Of a stretch of DNA of 64,000 nucleotides, positions 18,877 through 28,622 are shown piece after piece. The DNA comes from Mycobacteroides chelonae. GTDB taxonomy: Bacteria; Actinomycetota; Actinomycetes; Mycobacteriales; Mycobacteriaceae. Every line of letters starts with the position of its first letter. Position 1 is the first letter of the stretch. The DNA lies in contig JACHLF010000003.1 in NCBI GenBank assembly GCA_014204435.1, positions 352,150 through 416,149 on the forward strand, given 5' to 3'. The notes below the pieces were generated by a model. The model did no database searches, was not told where the DNA came from, and saw only the letters and a list, made by a program, of their open reading frames with translations. The translations under genes and the position numbers were made by a program.

Positions 18877-19901
18877 CGCACGGGCAGCCCGACCGGGGCG
18901 GGGATCTGGTCGGCCGAGATGCGCTGCCGGAAAACCCAATACGTCCAACCTTGGTAGACCAGCACGACGGGGGCGGTGATCGCCGCGGCCCAACTCATGA
19001 CCTTGAGCGTGTAGGGGCTGGACGACGCGTTGGCTACCGTCAAGTTGTAGGCCGGATCAAGGCTGGAAACGATGAGATTCGGATACAGAGAGCCGAACAG
19101 CAGCACGACGCCAGCCGCCACGGTCAGGCACGTGCACGCGAAAGCCCAACCGTCCCGGGAGATGCGCAAGGCAGCGGCGGCACCCGCCAGCGACAGCGCG
19201 GCGATTACGAGTGCGATCCAGGTCCCACTCTTGCCGTAGGCGAGCTGTGTCCACAATCCATATCCCCCGGCGGCGACGATCACCGGTATTGCAAGCTTGC
19301 GCGCCACCGTGACGGCATCGTCGCGCACTACACCCGCGGTCTTCAGGGAGATGAACAAGGCACCGTGAAAGGCGAAGAGCCCCACGAAGACCAACCCTCC
19401 GAGCAGAACATATGGCCTGAGCACGCCTCCGACGGTGAGGGTGAGCTGTTTGGCGTTGTCGACCGGCAGCCCGGCGAGCAGCGACGAGAACGCCACACCC
19501 CACAGCAGTGCGGGTATCCAAGATCCGATGGCTATTCCGAGGTCGCAGCGGGCACGCCAGCGCGGGTCGTCGATCTTCCCGCGCCACTCGATGGCCACGA
19601 TTCGCACGATCATCGCCACGAGAATGAGCAGCACAGGAATGTACAAACCGGAGAACACTGTTGCGTACCAGTGCGGGAACGCGGCGAACATCGCGCCGCC
19701 CGCGGTGATGAGCCAGACCTCATTGCCGTCCCACACCGGCCCGATGGTGTTCAGGACGGCGCGTCGCCGCCGGTCGTCACTTCGGCCGAGCGGATGCATC
19801 AGCATACCGACACCGAAATCGAAGCCTTCCAGCACTAGGAAACCGAGGAACAGCACCGCCACGCCGATGAACCAGAACTGCTGCAAGGTCGTCGGATGCA
19901 T
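18873..19901 (-). CDS. cydB: Cytochrome bd ubiquinol/menaquinol oxidase subunit II
   Basis: 342 residues and about nine transmembrane helices, in the cytoplasmic membrane. Hallmarks are 'FLVLEGFDFGVGMLMHPLG' and 'VLNTIGPVWDGNEVWLITAGGAMFAAFP' (read as overlapping segments near residues 20-75). It forms the high-affinity terminal oxidase with CydA. It starts with ATG 19901 behind AGGAGGTT-type ribosome binding sequence, 30 bp after the cydA stop codon. Confidence 0.97.
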   Translation of the reverse strand: MHPTTLQQFWFIGVAVLFLGFLVLEGFDFGVGMLMHPLGRSDDRRRRAVLNTIGPVWDGNEVWLITAGGAMFAAFPHWYATVFSGLYIPVLLILVAMIVRIVAIEWRGKIDDPRWRARCDLGIAIGSWIPALLWGVAFSSLLAGLPVDNAKQLTLTVGGVLRPYVLLGGLVFVGLFAFHGALFISLKTAGVVRDDAVTVARKLAIPVIVAAGGYGLWTQLAYGKSGTWIALVIAALSLAGAAAALRISRDGWAFACTCLTVAAGVVLLFGSLYPNLIVSSLDPAYNLTVANASSSPYTLKVMSWAAAITAPVVLVYQGWTYWVFRQRISADQIPAPVGLPVR

Positions 19902-19931
19902 GCTGGGAACCTCCTGAGTTGACTGGTCGGA

Positions 19932-21386
19932 TCAGTAGGCGAAGGACAGCGGTGTGGGACTGTCGTCATCGGTGACCGCGGGCGCGGGCTCGGTGTCGTG
20001 CTCGAGCGGCCCTTCGATCGTGTAGCGGCGGATGAGCCAGAACCACACCAGGCCCAGCGCGCCGTAGAGCAAGGTGAAGGTGATGAGGGAGAGCCACACG
20101 GTCGCCGCGGCATGGTGCGAGACGGCCATGTCCACGGTAAGCCGAATCTGCTCCACACCAGTCGGATTGGGGGCGACCACCCAAGGTTGTCGGCCCATCT
20201 CGGTGAACACCCACCCAGCGCTATTCGCCAGGAAGGGCGTGGGAATGGCCAGGATGGAGAGCCCGCCGAACCAGCGCTGACTGGGGATCCGTCCCCGGCG
20301 GGTGACCCACAGGCCGGCTAACGCCAACAGCGCAGAACCTGCGGCCAGCCCGATCATGGCGCGGAAGGACCAGTAGGTGACAAAGAGATTGGGCCGATAG
20401 TTACGCGGGCCGAACTTTTGCTCGTATTCCTTCTGAAGGTCCTCCACACCCTTGAGGGTGACGTCGGTGAACCTGCCTTCAGCCAGGAACGGCAGAACAT
20501 ACGGTACGGAAATAGCGTGCGCCACGCTCGCACAGTTGTTGTGGGTTCCTACCGTCAACACCGAGAATTTCGGATCCTTCTCGGTGTAGCAGAGGGATTC
20601 GGCCGAGGCCATCTTCATGGGCTGTTGCTGAAACATCAGCTTGCCCTGGACATCCCCGGTGGCAGCCAGCGCGACCCCGGACAAGATCATCACCGCGCAC
20701 GCGCCGATGGCCGCCGGGCGGTACATCGTGCGGGCATCCTCCAGCGTCTCCAGCTTGTGAGAGCGCACCATCCACCAGCCGCAGATACCCGCGACGAATG
20801 TCCCTGCCGTGAGCAAGGATCCGGCGACGGTGTGTGGGAAGGCTGCCAATGCCGTGTTGTTGGTGAGGAGCTCGGTGATACTTGTCAGCTCGGCCCGGCC
20901 GGTCTGCGGGTTGTACACGGCACCGACCGGATGCTGCATGAACGAGTTGGCGGCGATGATGAAGAAGGCGGAGGCGTTGACGCCGATCGCCACCATCCAG
21001 ATACACGCTAGATGTACCAGTTTGGGCAGACGATTCCAGCCGAATATCCAGAGGCCGAGGAAGGTTGACTCCAGGAAAAACGCGACGAGGCCTTCCAGCG
21101 CAAGGGGAGCACCGAAGACGTCGCCGACGAATCGTGAGTATTCGCTCCAGTTCATCCCGAACTGGAATTCCTGCACGATGCCGGTGGCCACTCCCAACGC
21201 GAAGTTGATGAGGAAGAGCTTGCCGAAGAAGCGGGTCAGCCGGTACCAGGCGTTGTTACCGGTGACGACCCATATGGTCTGCATGATGGCCAGGAGAGGG
21301 GCGAGCCCAATGGTCAATGGCACCAGGATGAAGTGGTACACGGTGGTGATGCCGAATTGCCATCGGGATACATCCAGGGCGTTCAT
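19932..21386 (-). CDS. cydA: Cytochrome bd oxidase subunit I
   Basis: The haem-bearing subunit (b558, b595, d), 484 residues. 'MNALDVSRWQFGITTVYHFI' opens the protein with the haem-ligand His of helix I. 'GVATGIVQEFQFGMNWSEYS' and 'LEGLVAFFLESTFLGLWIFG' carry the conserved Glu residues, and the Q-loop has 'GKLMFQQQPMKMASAE'. The 'GWVFTEMGRQPWVV' motif near the C terminus is also present. The ATG at 21386 is preceded by GGAGGTGGCG and matches the M. tuberculosis start better than GTG 21392. First gene of cydABDC. Confidence 0.97.
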   Translation of the reverse strand: MNALDVSRWQFGITTVYHFILVPLTIGLAPLLAIMQTIWVVTGNNAWYRLTRFFGKLFLINFALGVATGIVQEFQFGMNWSEYSRFVGDVFGAPLALEGLVAFFLESTFLGLWIFGWNRLPKLVHLACIWMVAIGVNASAFFIIAANSFMQHPVGAVYNPQTGRAELTSITELLTNNTALAAFPHTVAGSLLTAGTFVAGICGWWMVRSHKLETLEDARTMYRPAAIGACAVMILSGVALAATGDVQGKLMFQQQPMKMASAESLCYTEKDPKFSVLTVGTHNNCASVAHAISVPYVLPFLAEGRFTDVTLKGVEDLQKEYEQKFGPRNYRPNLFVTYWSFRAMIGLAAGSALLALAGLWVTRRGRIPSQRWFGGLSILAIPTPFLANSAGWVFTEMGRQPWVVAPNPTGVEQIRLTVDMAVSHHAAATVWLSLITFTLLYGALGLVWFWLIRRYTIEGPLEHDTEPAPAVTDDDSPTPLSFAY

Positions 21387-21515
21387 CGCCACCTCCTACG
21401 ACGCAGCGTAGTAGTAGTTGCAATCGAAGATCAACGCGATACGGGCCACACTTACTCATACGCCAACCAGGCGAACGCGGGGCGGTAACGCGTGAACCCA
21501 CCAGGGAAAGCAGTG

Positions 21516-22853
21516 TCAGGGAAGCCGCCGCGGCGCTGCGAGTGCGCGCAATGCGGGCGCGACCGGCGGTCCCAGCAGGAATCCATCGGTGCTGCCGGCC
21601 TCAAGGGCGCGCCGATACACCTCGGCGGCTCCCCGCAGCGCGGCGACGGTCAACTCGATGTCGGTCGGTGAGTGTGCGGCGGAGATCACGAAAGACTGCC
21701 CCAGTACGCCACGACACAGCAGCTCCTGGAGCAGCAGGGCTCGGTAGGCCTGCGAGGGTTGCCCGTCAGGACCGAGGCTGGTAAAGGTGAGGCAGGATGG
21801 CCGGCCGATCGTCCGGATATGTTCGCCCACACCGAGTTCCGTGGTGACCTCCGCTATACCCGCAGCGAGGTTGCGGCCCGCGGCCTCCATCGCGCGTACC
21901 GGGGCGTCGTCGTGGTAGGACCGCACTACCGCGCGAAACGCGGCCAACCCCACCGTCTCCGGTCCATTTGTGGTGGACAACAGGAAGGTCCTCGGGTCAT
22001 CGGTGCGCAGGCCGCCGCGCTCCATGTAGTCTCGCGTGCCGGCGAGCGCCGCGATCGCAAATCCGTTGCCCATCGCCTTGCCCCAGCAGGACAGGTCGGG
22101 GGTCACCGCGTACACCGCCTGGGCACCCGCGTGGGACCACCGGAACCCGGTAATGATCTCGTCGAAAATCAGCAGTGCACCGCGCGCGGTGCACAGCGCC
22201 CTGGTGGACTCCAGGAAGCCGGGCTCGGGCTCGGCCGCCGCACTTGCCGCCTCCAGGATGACGCAGGCGATCTCGCCCGGGTACTGGTCGAAAAGCGCTG
22301 TCAGGGATTCGACGTCGTTGTAGTTAAATCTGACCACATCGTCCGTCGCGGCCTTCGGGATGCCCGCATTCATCTCGGTGGTGCCGATAAACCAGTCATC
22401 GGTGGAGAAGAAGGGTTGCCAACATGCGGCCACCATCGTGCGTCCCGTGACGGCGCGTGCCAGGCGAATGGCCGCAGTGGTGACGTCGGAACCATTTTTG
22501 GCGAACTTGACCATCTCTGCGGTCGGCACAGTGCGTAGAAAGTCCTCAGCCGCTTCTGCCTCGTTCACGGTGGGTCGGCTGAAACTTACTCCTCGGCTGA
22601 GTGTTTCGCGAACAGCATCGACGACTGGGCCGTACGCGTGGCCCAGGGTGATTGCCCGCAGTCCCATGCCGTACTCGACATAGGAGTTGCCGTCCACGTC
22701 CCACACTCGTGCCCCGGATCCATGGGTCAGCACAGGCGCCATGCCCAGTGGGTACTGATCGGCGCCGCGCGCGTAGGTGTGCGCACCCCCAGGCACTGCG
22801 TGGTGGAGCCGCGCCTGCCATGCGTTCGACTGATCGAAGCCCCTGTGTGTCAC
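21516..22853 (-). CDS. Class III (GSAM-like) PLP aminotransferase in the polysaccharide locus
   Basis: 445 residues resembling glutamate-1-semialdehyde 2,1-aminomutase, but its setting suggests a sugar or amino-acid-derived substituent. 'HAVPGGAHTYARGADQYP', 'KNGSDVTTAAIRLARAVTGR', 'GALLIFDEIITGFRWS' and the PLP lysine in 'LSCWGKAMGNGFAIAALAG' are intact. The frame is open to 23492, but GTG 22853 has AAGGAAG upstream and shares GTGA with the preceding polymerase gene, so I placed the start there. True HemL is normally in the haem cluster, so this is probably a paralogue with another substrate. Confidence 0.85.
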   Translation of the reverse strand: MTHRGFDQSNAWQARLHHAVPGGAHTYARGADQYPLGMAPVLTHGSGARVWDVDGNSYVEYGMGLRAITLGHAYGPVVDAVRETLSRGVSFSRPTVNEAEAAEDFLRTVPTAEMVKFAKNGSDVTTAAIRLARAVTGRTMVAACWQPFFSTDDWFIGTTEMNAGIPKAATDDVVRFNYNDVESLTALFDQYPGEIACVILEAASAAAEPEPGFLESTRALCTARGALLIFDEIITGFRWSHAGAQAVYAVTPDLSCWGKAMGNGFAIAALAGTRDYMERGGLRTDDPRTFLLSTTNGPETVGLAAFRAVVRSYHDDAPVRAMEAAGRNLAAGIAEVTTELGVGEHIRTIGRPSCLTFTSLGPDGQPSQAYRALLLQELLCRGVLGQSFVISAAHSPTDIELTVAALRGAAEVYRRALEAGSTDGFLLGPPVAPALRALAAPRRLP

Positions 22854-24193
22854 ATCCGTACTTCCTTGTTTGGGCTGACCAACGCCCATGCTGCGCCGGC
22901 CAGAACGATGAGCAGCCACCGAACCATCGAAACCTGCTGAAAAGCAGAGACATCCAGTACCGTGCTGACCACGGTGAGCGCAACGAGCGCACCGAGCACA
23001 CCGTTGATCAACTCGGTGGTGGCGGTGTCCTGACAGCGGTTGCGTGCCTTGGTCGCATACGCGATTGCCGTGATCATCAGGATGATCAGTGTCAGCAGAC
23101 CCAGGATGCCGCCTTCGATGAGCCGGCTGAGGTACTCGTCGTCCAGTACGGGCTGCTCGGGTCCGAGCGGGTATGTGAATGATCCCTGCCCCAACCAGAA
23201 ATGCTCGGTCCAATGAGACATCACGTAGTCGATCCCGCGGGCGCGCGATTGCAGTGAGGGATCGTCGCCGCTGCCCATGAAGGTGCTGATGATCGCATCG
23301 AAGACGCCAAGCCCACTGACGGCGGCGAGTGCTGCGGCACCCATTCCGGCACATATCAGCCCGGCCAGGCGACGCACCGGCCAGCGCCAGGACATCACGA
23401 GGACGGCGGCCGCCAATCCGATGAACGCCGATCGCGAGACCGTCACCACAGCGCCGGCAACCACCACGGCGGTCAGCACGGTCCACGGCCACGCCTTCCG
23501 GCCCGCCGCCTTGGCGCTGTACACCAACGCCAAGCCCACGGGTGCGATCGCGGTCAGCACGGCACTTAATTCGAGGGCATGGCCGGCGGCGCCTTGTGCG
23601 CGTACGACACCTTCACGGACGATCCCGTACGCCACGCCCGAATCCCGAAATTTCATGACTCCGGGAATCCGGATCATCGCGGCCAGATCGAATCCGGTCG
23701 CGAACTGGATCAGCGCAAACGCCGCGGTGACGGAGCCACCGATGAGCAGTGCCTTGAGCAGGATCTCGATGATGCGTGCGGAACTCTCGGGATTGGCGGC
23801 GAAGAGAAAGACGAAGCCGATGAGTGCGATCACCGTGACCGCGAAGGCGGCGACACCCTGTCCGGCTTGGATCAGGGCGACATGCGGCAGGATGCGCGTC
23901 ACAGCCACGTTGAAGGATGCGACCGTCATCAACAGGGATACCAGGACCGCGATGGTCAGCCCCGGCGCGCCGAGGGCGAGGCTGCGGCCGGACACCATCC
24001 AGTAGATGCCCAGCGCTCCGACGAGAACCAACGCGACCTGGGCGGGGCTCAACCCTTTCAACGCGTACACCGCGTAAACCTGGCGAGTGCCCAGCAGCAC
24101 GATCAATGCCAGTGCCGTGAATTTTGCGGTGTGCAACCCGCGGTCGGCCACCGCGGCGGGAGCACTACCGGTCTGCGGAAGGCTTGTCGTCAC
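22850..24193 (-). CDS. O-antigen ligase/polymerase-like membrane protein (Wzy-type)
   Basis: 447 residues with about eleven to twelve hydrophobic helices. The large polar loop after 'AIISTFMGSGDDPSLQSRAR' and 'HFWLGQGSFTYPLGPEQPVL' is typical of the Wzy/WaaL superfamily (PF04932), where an 'R-x3-W ... G-x-G' loop faces the exterior. Short N-terminal cytoplasmic tail. With the neighbouring flippase and chain-length protein it completes a Wzx/Wzy-dependent set. It overlaps the aminotransferase (GTGA) and the upstream gene (29 bp). Confidence 0.82.
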   Translation of the reverse strand: MTTSLPQTGSAPAAVADRGLHTAKFTALALIVLLGTRQVYAVYALKGLSPAQVALVLVGALGIYWMVSGRSLALGAPGLTIAVLVSLLMTVASFNVAVTRILPHVALIQAGQGVAAFAVTVIALIGFVFLFAANPESSARIIEILLKALLIGGSVTAAFALIQFATGFDLAAMIRIPGVMKFRDSGVAYGIVREGVVRAQGAAGHALELSAVLTAIAPVGLALVYSAKAAGRKAWPWTVLTAVVVAGAVVTVSRSAFIGLAAAVLVMSWRWPVRRLAGLICAGMGAAALAAVSGLGVFDAIISTFMGSGDDPSLQSRARGIDYVMSHWTEHFWLGQGSFTYPLGPEQPVLDDEYLSRLIEGGILGLLTLIILMITAIAYATKARNRCQDTATTELINGVLGALVALTVVSTVLDVSAFQQVSMVRWLLIVLAGAAWALVSPNKEVRM

Positions 24194-25091
24194 GCCAGTT
24201 ACGGAAATCAGTCAGTCGGGGCGGAGTCCAGTTCAGCACCGCCTGGGCCAACGCCTCGTCATCAATCTCGACGTTGTCCAGATCGTCATCGATGATCATG
24301 GGCTTGGGTGTATTAGCCAGAACCGGCCCGTTGTCACTGACAGCCGGTGGTTCCGTCTCTTCGACCGGATCCGAGAGGGACATTGAGCTGCCCCCCGAGG
24401 TGGCGGTCACGGTCTTCGCCCGCATCTTCTTCTTGGTCGGCCTCTCGGCAGACTTTTCTTTGCGGCGACGTGCTGCCAGGGCATCGTATGCCAGGAGCAC
24501 GATGATTCCCGCCAGCAGTGCCGCGACCGCCATGGAGCCCGCGGACTTCATGCCGCTGTTGGACATAACGACGGGCGCCGTGGGCTCCTGTAGGACGGTG
24601 AGGCTGGCCCAGTTCTCCGGCGATACCGAGGCGCCGACCTGTAGCTTCACCAGATTGTCGCGTGCGACGTCCAGCAGCGCGGCTGCGCCCGCCTGGCAAT
24701 CGGACGTGGCGCCGCACAGCACCAGAATCGATATTTGCGGCGATGGCTGTTGATTACTGGGCCCCAGATCGATGGTGTTGGTGACCTTGTAGTCCACTCC
24801 GGGCGCGGCTGTGGCGACGGCGGCCTGCGCCGGCTGGCTGGACATCGAAGTGGCGAGGATTCCCGCAAGCTGCGCTTTTTCCGGCGACAGGTTCAGCATC
24901 GGGTTGGCACCGAGCGTGTCGCCGGTGGAGGAATAGGTGGGGGGCGGGATCACGACGGCCGAGGCGGTGGACGCCCGAACGGTGACGCCGGTGGTGTATC
25001 CGTACGCGCCGGCACCGCAGACCAGGATCGCTACCAGGAACAACGCGACTCGCCGGCTCAAGATCCGCTTGACCAGGTCGTTGACGTTCAC
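24165..25091 (-). CDS. Wzz-like polysaccharide chain-length/co-polymerase protein
   Basis: 308 residues. An N-terminal transmembrane segment ('VALFLVAILVCGAGAYGYTT', about 14-33), an extracytoplasmic domain of about 165 residues, then a second one ('SMAVAALLAGIIVLLAYDAL') and a cytoplasmic tail with a basic patch ('RRRKEKSAERPTKKKMRAK') and an acidic end. This is the topology of Wzz/KpsE polysaccharide co-polymerases; no Wzc-type tyrosine kinase domain follows. GTG 25091 is preceded by GGAG; the frame is open to 25181. The role is inferred from topology and neighbours. Confidence 0.75.
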   Translation of the reverse strand: MNVNDLVKRILSRRVALFLVAILVCGAGAYGYTTGVTVRASTASAVVIPPPTYSSTGDTLGANPMLNLSPEKAQLAGILATSMSSQPAQAAVATAAPGVDYKVTNTIDLGPSNQQPSPQISILVLCGATSDCQAGAAALLDVARDNLVKLQVGASVSPENWASLTVLQEPTAPVVMSNSGMKSAGSMAVAALLAGIIVLLAYDALAARRRKEKSAERPTKKKMRAKTVTATSGGSSMSLSDPVEETEPPAVSDNGPVLANTPKPMIIDDDLDNVEIDDEALAQAVLNWTPPRLTDFRNWRDDKPSADR

Positions 25092-25208
25092 GGGGGCTCC
25101 GACTCTCGCTATCGTCCGGACTATCCGCAGCAGGCGCGCCGTCCCATAACCAGCGTTATTGGTCACGAGCATAACCCACACTTGCCCGCCCTATGGAATC
25201 AGCCGGGC

Positions 25209-25214
25209 TAGGCT
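25209..25214 (+). promoter_or_regulatory. -10 box TAGGCT of the WecG-type gene, leaderless transcript predicted
   Basis: TAGGCT is followed by seven bases and then the GTG start at 25222, and there is no Shine-Dalgarno sequence. This is the spacing of mycobacterial leaderless transcripts. The region is also the divergent promoter zone for the Wzz-like gene. Confidence 0.6.
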
Positions 25215-25221
25215 GTCCGCC

Positions 25222-26031
25222 GTGTCGACAGAAGCGCTGGAACCGCCCGTTCGAGTGATGATCTCGGAGGTGGCGGTGGATCTTTGCTCAGTGTCCGATG
25301 TGCTCGCAGCGGTCGGCCGGCGCGCCTCGGAATCCGATGGGCGGCCGCTTGTCGCCGGCTCGGTGAATTTGGACCATCTGCATCACTTCGGTGCGGGTCG
25401 TGCGAACCCGGACTGCGCGGCAACGGAACCTCGGCTCAACTGGTTGATGCTCGCCGACGGCGCCCCGATCGTGGCACGTGCCCGCCTCAAGACGCGCCGG
25501 CACTGGCCCCGGATCACGGGCGCCGATCTGTTGCCTCTCCTGATCGAGCAGGCCATGCGGATGGGGCATCGGATCGCCTTCCTGGGCGGGCTGCCGCAGA
25601 CCCATGACCAGCTGCGTGCGGTAATCCACGAGCGCTATCCGGGTCTGCAGATCGCCGGTTTTTGGGCACCGGATCGGTCCGAGCTCACCGATCCGGTGCG
25701 CAGCGACGTTCTTGCGCGTGACATCGCCGCAGCGAGGCCACGCGTGCTGGTGGTCGGACTGGGAAAACCGCTGCAGGAGTTGTGGATTGCACGCCACGGT
25801 ATAGATACCGGAGCGGCTGTGCTGCTGGCCTTCGGCGCGTCGGCAGACTTTCTGGCCGGTGCTGCCGTGCGAGCACCGGAGTGGATGCAGCGCTGCGGGC
25901 TGGAATGGTCCTACCGCTTGGGGCGTGAACCTCGGCGCATGGCGCGGCGTTATCTGGTGCAGGGGCCCGCGTCCGTGGTGCGCCTCCGGAAGGCCACGAT
26001 CGAGTCCGCGCAACCTGGACATGTGACGTAG
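25222..26031 (+). CDS. WecG/TagA/CpsF-family glycosyltransferase
   Basis: 269 residues of the GT26 family, which adds N-acetylmannosamine(uronic acid)-type sugars to lipid-linked intermediates at the cytoplasmic membrane. Hallmarks are 'SVNLDHLHH', 'LMLADGAPIVARARLK', 'RITGADLLPLLIEQA' (the G-x-D loop), 'FLGGLPQTHDQLRAV', 'LVVGLGKPLQELWIARH' and the C-terminal 'RAPEWMQRCGLEWSYRLG' with 'EPRRMARRYL'. GTG 25222 was chosen because of the -10 box immediately upstream. Convergent with the next GT4 gene, which ends 1 bp away. Confidence 0.88.
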   Translation: MSTEALEPPVRVMISEVAVDLCSVSDVLAAVGRRASESDGRPLVAGSVNLDHLHHFGAGRANPDCAATEPRLNWLMLADGAPIVARARLKTRRHWPRITGADLLPLLIEQAMRMGHRIAFLGGLPQTHDQLRAVIHERYPGLQIAGFWAPDRSELTDPVRSDVLARDIAAARPRVLVVGLGKPLQELWIARHGIDTGAAVLLAFGASADFLAGAAVRAPEWMQRCGLEWSYRLGREPRRMARRYLVQGPASVVRLRKATIESAQPGHVT

Positions 26032-27114
26032 CTAAACCCGATGCATAATGCTCGCGAAATGCTCAGCCATTCGTTCGGAGCTGAACTCCGCCCGCACTCG
26101 CTGCGCCCCCGCTTGCCCGAGGGCTTGGGCACGATCAGGGTCGCGCGCCAGGTCGGCAAGCGCACGGGCAAACGCGTCGGGATCTCCCGGAGGCACCAAC
26201 AGCCCATCCACATCGTGGCGGACATAATGGGATATGCCCGGGTTGTCGGTCATCACCACGGCCCGCCCACTGGCCATGGCTTCGAGCGCGACCGTGAGCC
26301 CAGAGCCGGTCATCACGTTGGGGCGCACCGCAATCGCGACGACAGTGGATCGGCGGTACAGGTCGCGCATGCGCCCGTAGAGACGCTCGGTGTGCAACCT
26401 AACCAGTCCGGGCGGCGCGCTGATCGGCAATGCCGTGGCCAGTTCCAGGGTGAGGCCGGGGCAGCGTTCGCGGGCCGTCAGCACCGACCGGACAAGAAGG
26501 GCGTGATCTCGGTGAACATCTTCACCCGCACTCACCACCAGGGGAGTGCGGGCACCGTCCCACGGTTGCACCCGGTAGAAATCGGTATCGATACCCACCG
26601 GCGCGAAATGCAGGCGCGCATCCTCGACACCCCATGCCTGGGCGAGCAGTTCGACCTGGGGAGGGGACTGCGAGAACACCGCTGCACTGTGCGCCAATGC
26701 GTAACGCGCGAGTCGGCGGTGAACCGGTGGAGAGTCCGCGGGCTGAGTAAGCCAGCCCACTCCGGTGACCACCGGTGGACTCATGCCGAGGGCGCTGGCA
26801 GCCGCCGCGGGCACGCCGGTACGTTCGTCGTAGCAGAACACGACATCGCTCGTGCGCCTGGCCGTCCGGTCGCCGACGGTCTCCAAGATCTCCAGATCGC
26901 CGGTGCGGTAGCGGATTTGACCCGCTATTCGCTCCATGTGTCGGCCGAACGAGAACTCACCGAAGGTCGGCGCCACCCCGTACTTGGACAGCCGATGCAG
27001 TCCATACGGCGCCCGGTCGGGCACCTCATCGGCACTGTGGCGAGCTTTCCATCGCGAAGCCGAAACGCCATGCGGCAAAGCCACATACGCGCGCACTTGT
27101 TGATTCGGTTGCAT
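26032..27114 (-). CDS. Family 4 glycosyltransferase
   Basis: About 360 residues in the GT-B fold. The donor-binding half has 'HFAPVGIDTDFYRVQPWDG', 'PLVVSAGEDVHRDHALLVRS' and the E-x7-E motif in 'GSGLTVALEAMASGRAVVMT', then 'GLLVPPGDPDAFARALADLA'. Acceptor and sugar donor cannot be read from the sequence. ATG 27114 follows GGATGGGA; an upstream TTG at 27138 is possible. Divergent from the flippase gene, 32 bp away. Confidence 0.85.
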   Translation of the reverse strand: MQPNQQVRAYVALPHGVSASRWKARHSADEVPDRAPYGLHRLSKYGVAPTFGEFSFGRHMERIAGQIRYRTGDLEILETVGDRTARRTSDVVFCYDERTGVPAAAASALGMSPPVVTGVGWLTQPADSPPVHRRLARYALAHSAAVFSQSPPQVELLAQAWGVEDARLHFAPVGIDTDFYRVQPWDGARTPLVVSAGEDVHRDHALLVRSVLTARERCPGLTLELATALPISAPPGLVRLHTERLYGRMRDLYRRSTVVAIAVRPNVMTGSGLTVALEAMASGRAVVMTDNPGISHYVRHDVDGLLVPPGDPDAFARALADLARDPDRAQALGQAGAQRVRAEFSSERMAEHFASIMHRV

Positions 27115-27146
27115 TGTTCCCATCCCGTATCGGCGCAAGGTAGCAC

Positions 27147-28622
27147 ATGACGTCGGAACGCGCCGACGGATCCCCGGTTACCGCGCCGGCGTCGGGACGC
27201 CGGATCGCCGGTGCGGTGGCATGGCAGCTCGGTGGGCGGGTGCTGGGCACGATCGCGTCGATCGGGTCCATCGCGCTGACCACCCGCGCCCTCGGGCCCG
27301 AGTCCTACGGGCACCTGAACTCCGCAATCTTCTTCATCGGACTGTGGACCAGCCTGACCGAGTTGGGTATCGGCGTGGTGATCGTGCGGCGCGTCTCGGC
27401 GGGGGTGGGCAGCCTGCAACGTTTGGTCGGCATCAATCTTGCCTTCTCGCTGAGCTATTGCCTGCCGCTTGCCGCCCTGGCCGCCGTGTCGGGCTGGCTG
27501 GTCTACAGCGATCAGCCGGAGGTGCAGTCGATGCTGTTGATCGTCAGCGCAAGCCTCATATTGACGACGCTGTCGAGCTGCCTCAACCCGATATTCATGT
27601 CCGCGGTGCGGTTCTCAGCGGTAGCGCTCGCCGACACGTTGTCGCGTGTTGCGATGCTCGCGGTCACGATTGTCTTGGTGACCATGGGCTCCGCGCACGT
27701 GTGGTACGCGCTGCCCCAAGTCGTCGCCCCGGCCACGCTGCTCGGAGTCCAGGCCATCGGGGCGCACCGGATCACCCCGCTGCGCTTGGTCGTGTCGGCA
27801 AGCGAGACATGGAGCCTGGTGCGCGACAGCCTGCCCCAGACCATCGTGCTGGTGATCGGAGTGCTCTACTGGCGCATCGACGGTGTGATCCTGAGTCTGT
27901 TGAGTACGCCCGCCGAGGTTGGCCGGTACGGCCTGGCGTACCAGACCGCATTCACCCTGTCGCTCATGGGCAACTTCTTTCTGGGCGCGACGTTGTCCGC
28001 GATGGCGGGGCTCTTCGCTTCCTCGCGCGAGAGGTTCGCGGCCTTCATCGAGCGCTCGATGGGTTTGATGCTGGCCATCGCGGTGCCCATCGCGGTCGTG
28101 GGATTCTTCGTCGGCCGCGATCTGGTCGCGCTCCTCGGTTCCGAGCAGTTCGTGGACAAGTCGAACCTGGTGATGCCGCTGCTTCTGGTCGCGGTGGGTC
28201 TGACCTTCCTTACGGGCACCGTGAGCCAGGCACTGTTCGCCGCGCATCGTCAAGCTTTTCTGTTGCGTCTCAATGTCTTCAATCTTGCGGGAAACGTTCT
28301 TCTCAACATCGCGCTGATCCCTCACCTGGGCTCCCTGGGTGCCGCGATCGCCTTGGTGGCCTGCGAGGTTGCGGGCCTTATCGTCGCCAGCGTCAGGCTG
28401 TCCACCTGCACCTCATACCGCACGCCCTGGATATTCTTGATCCGGTTGTCCATACCGACACTGGGCGCTGTGGGCGCACTGGTGCTTTCCGCCCGATGGT
28501 TGCCTGATCTGATGGCCGCGGCGATCGCTGTCGTGGTCTACGTGGGTGTGAATCTGTGGGCCGGCCCAGTACATCTACATAATGTTCGTGAACTACTCCG
28601 CAAGGAGGACGCAAATGGGTGA
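27147..28622 (+). CDS. Wzx-like polysaccharide flippase
   Basis: 491 residues with about fourteen hydrophobic helices, MOP exporter superfamily (polysaccharide synthesis family). N-terminal 'GGRVLGTIASIGSIALTTRA' and 'LGPESYGHLNSAIFFIG' match the family's first two helices. It would flip a lipid-linked oligosaccharide to the outer face of the membrane, ahead of Wzy polymerisation. It overlaps the next gene by 4 bp (GTGA), so it is co-translated with the glycosyltransferases. Confidence 0.85.
   Translation: MTSERADGSPVTAPASGRRIAGAVAWQLGGRVLGTIASIGSIALTTRALGPESYGHLNSAIFFIGLWTSLTELGIGVVIVRRVSAGVGSLQRLVGINLAFSLSYCLPLAALAAVSGWLVYSDQPEVQSMLLIVSASLILTTLSSCLNPIFMSAVRFSAVALADTLSRVAMLAVTIVLVTMGSAHVWYALPQVVAPATLLGVQAIGAHRITPLRLVVSASETWSLVRDSLPQTIVLVIGVLYWRIDGVILSLLSTPAEVGRYGLAYQTAFTLSLMGNFFLGATLSAMAGLFASSRERFAAFIERSMGLMLAIAVPIAVVGFFVGRDLVALLGSEQFVDKSNLVMPLLLVAVGLTFLTGTVSQALFAAHRQAFLLRLNVFNLAGNVLLNIALIPHLGSLGAAIALVACEVAGLIVASVRLSTCTSYRTPWIFLIRLSIPTLGAVGALVLSARWLPDLMAAAIAVVVYVGVNLWAGPVHLHNVRELLRKEDANG

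Noticed and set aside
21387..21515. CRP-type TGTGA-N6-TCACA site upstream of cydA
   Set aside because: No convincing palindrome with that spacing was found by eye in the cydA upstream region.
22854..23492. Long N-terminal extension of the aminotransferase frame
   Set aside because: It is a shadow of the Wzy-like gene in another frame; the PLP domain begins after GTG 22853.
24165..25091. Wzc-type tyrosine kinase
   Set aside because: Two membrane segments are present but no Walker A/A'/B motifs or Tyr-rich tail follow.
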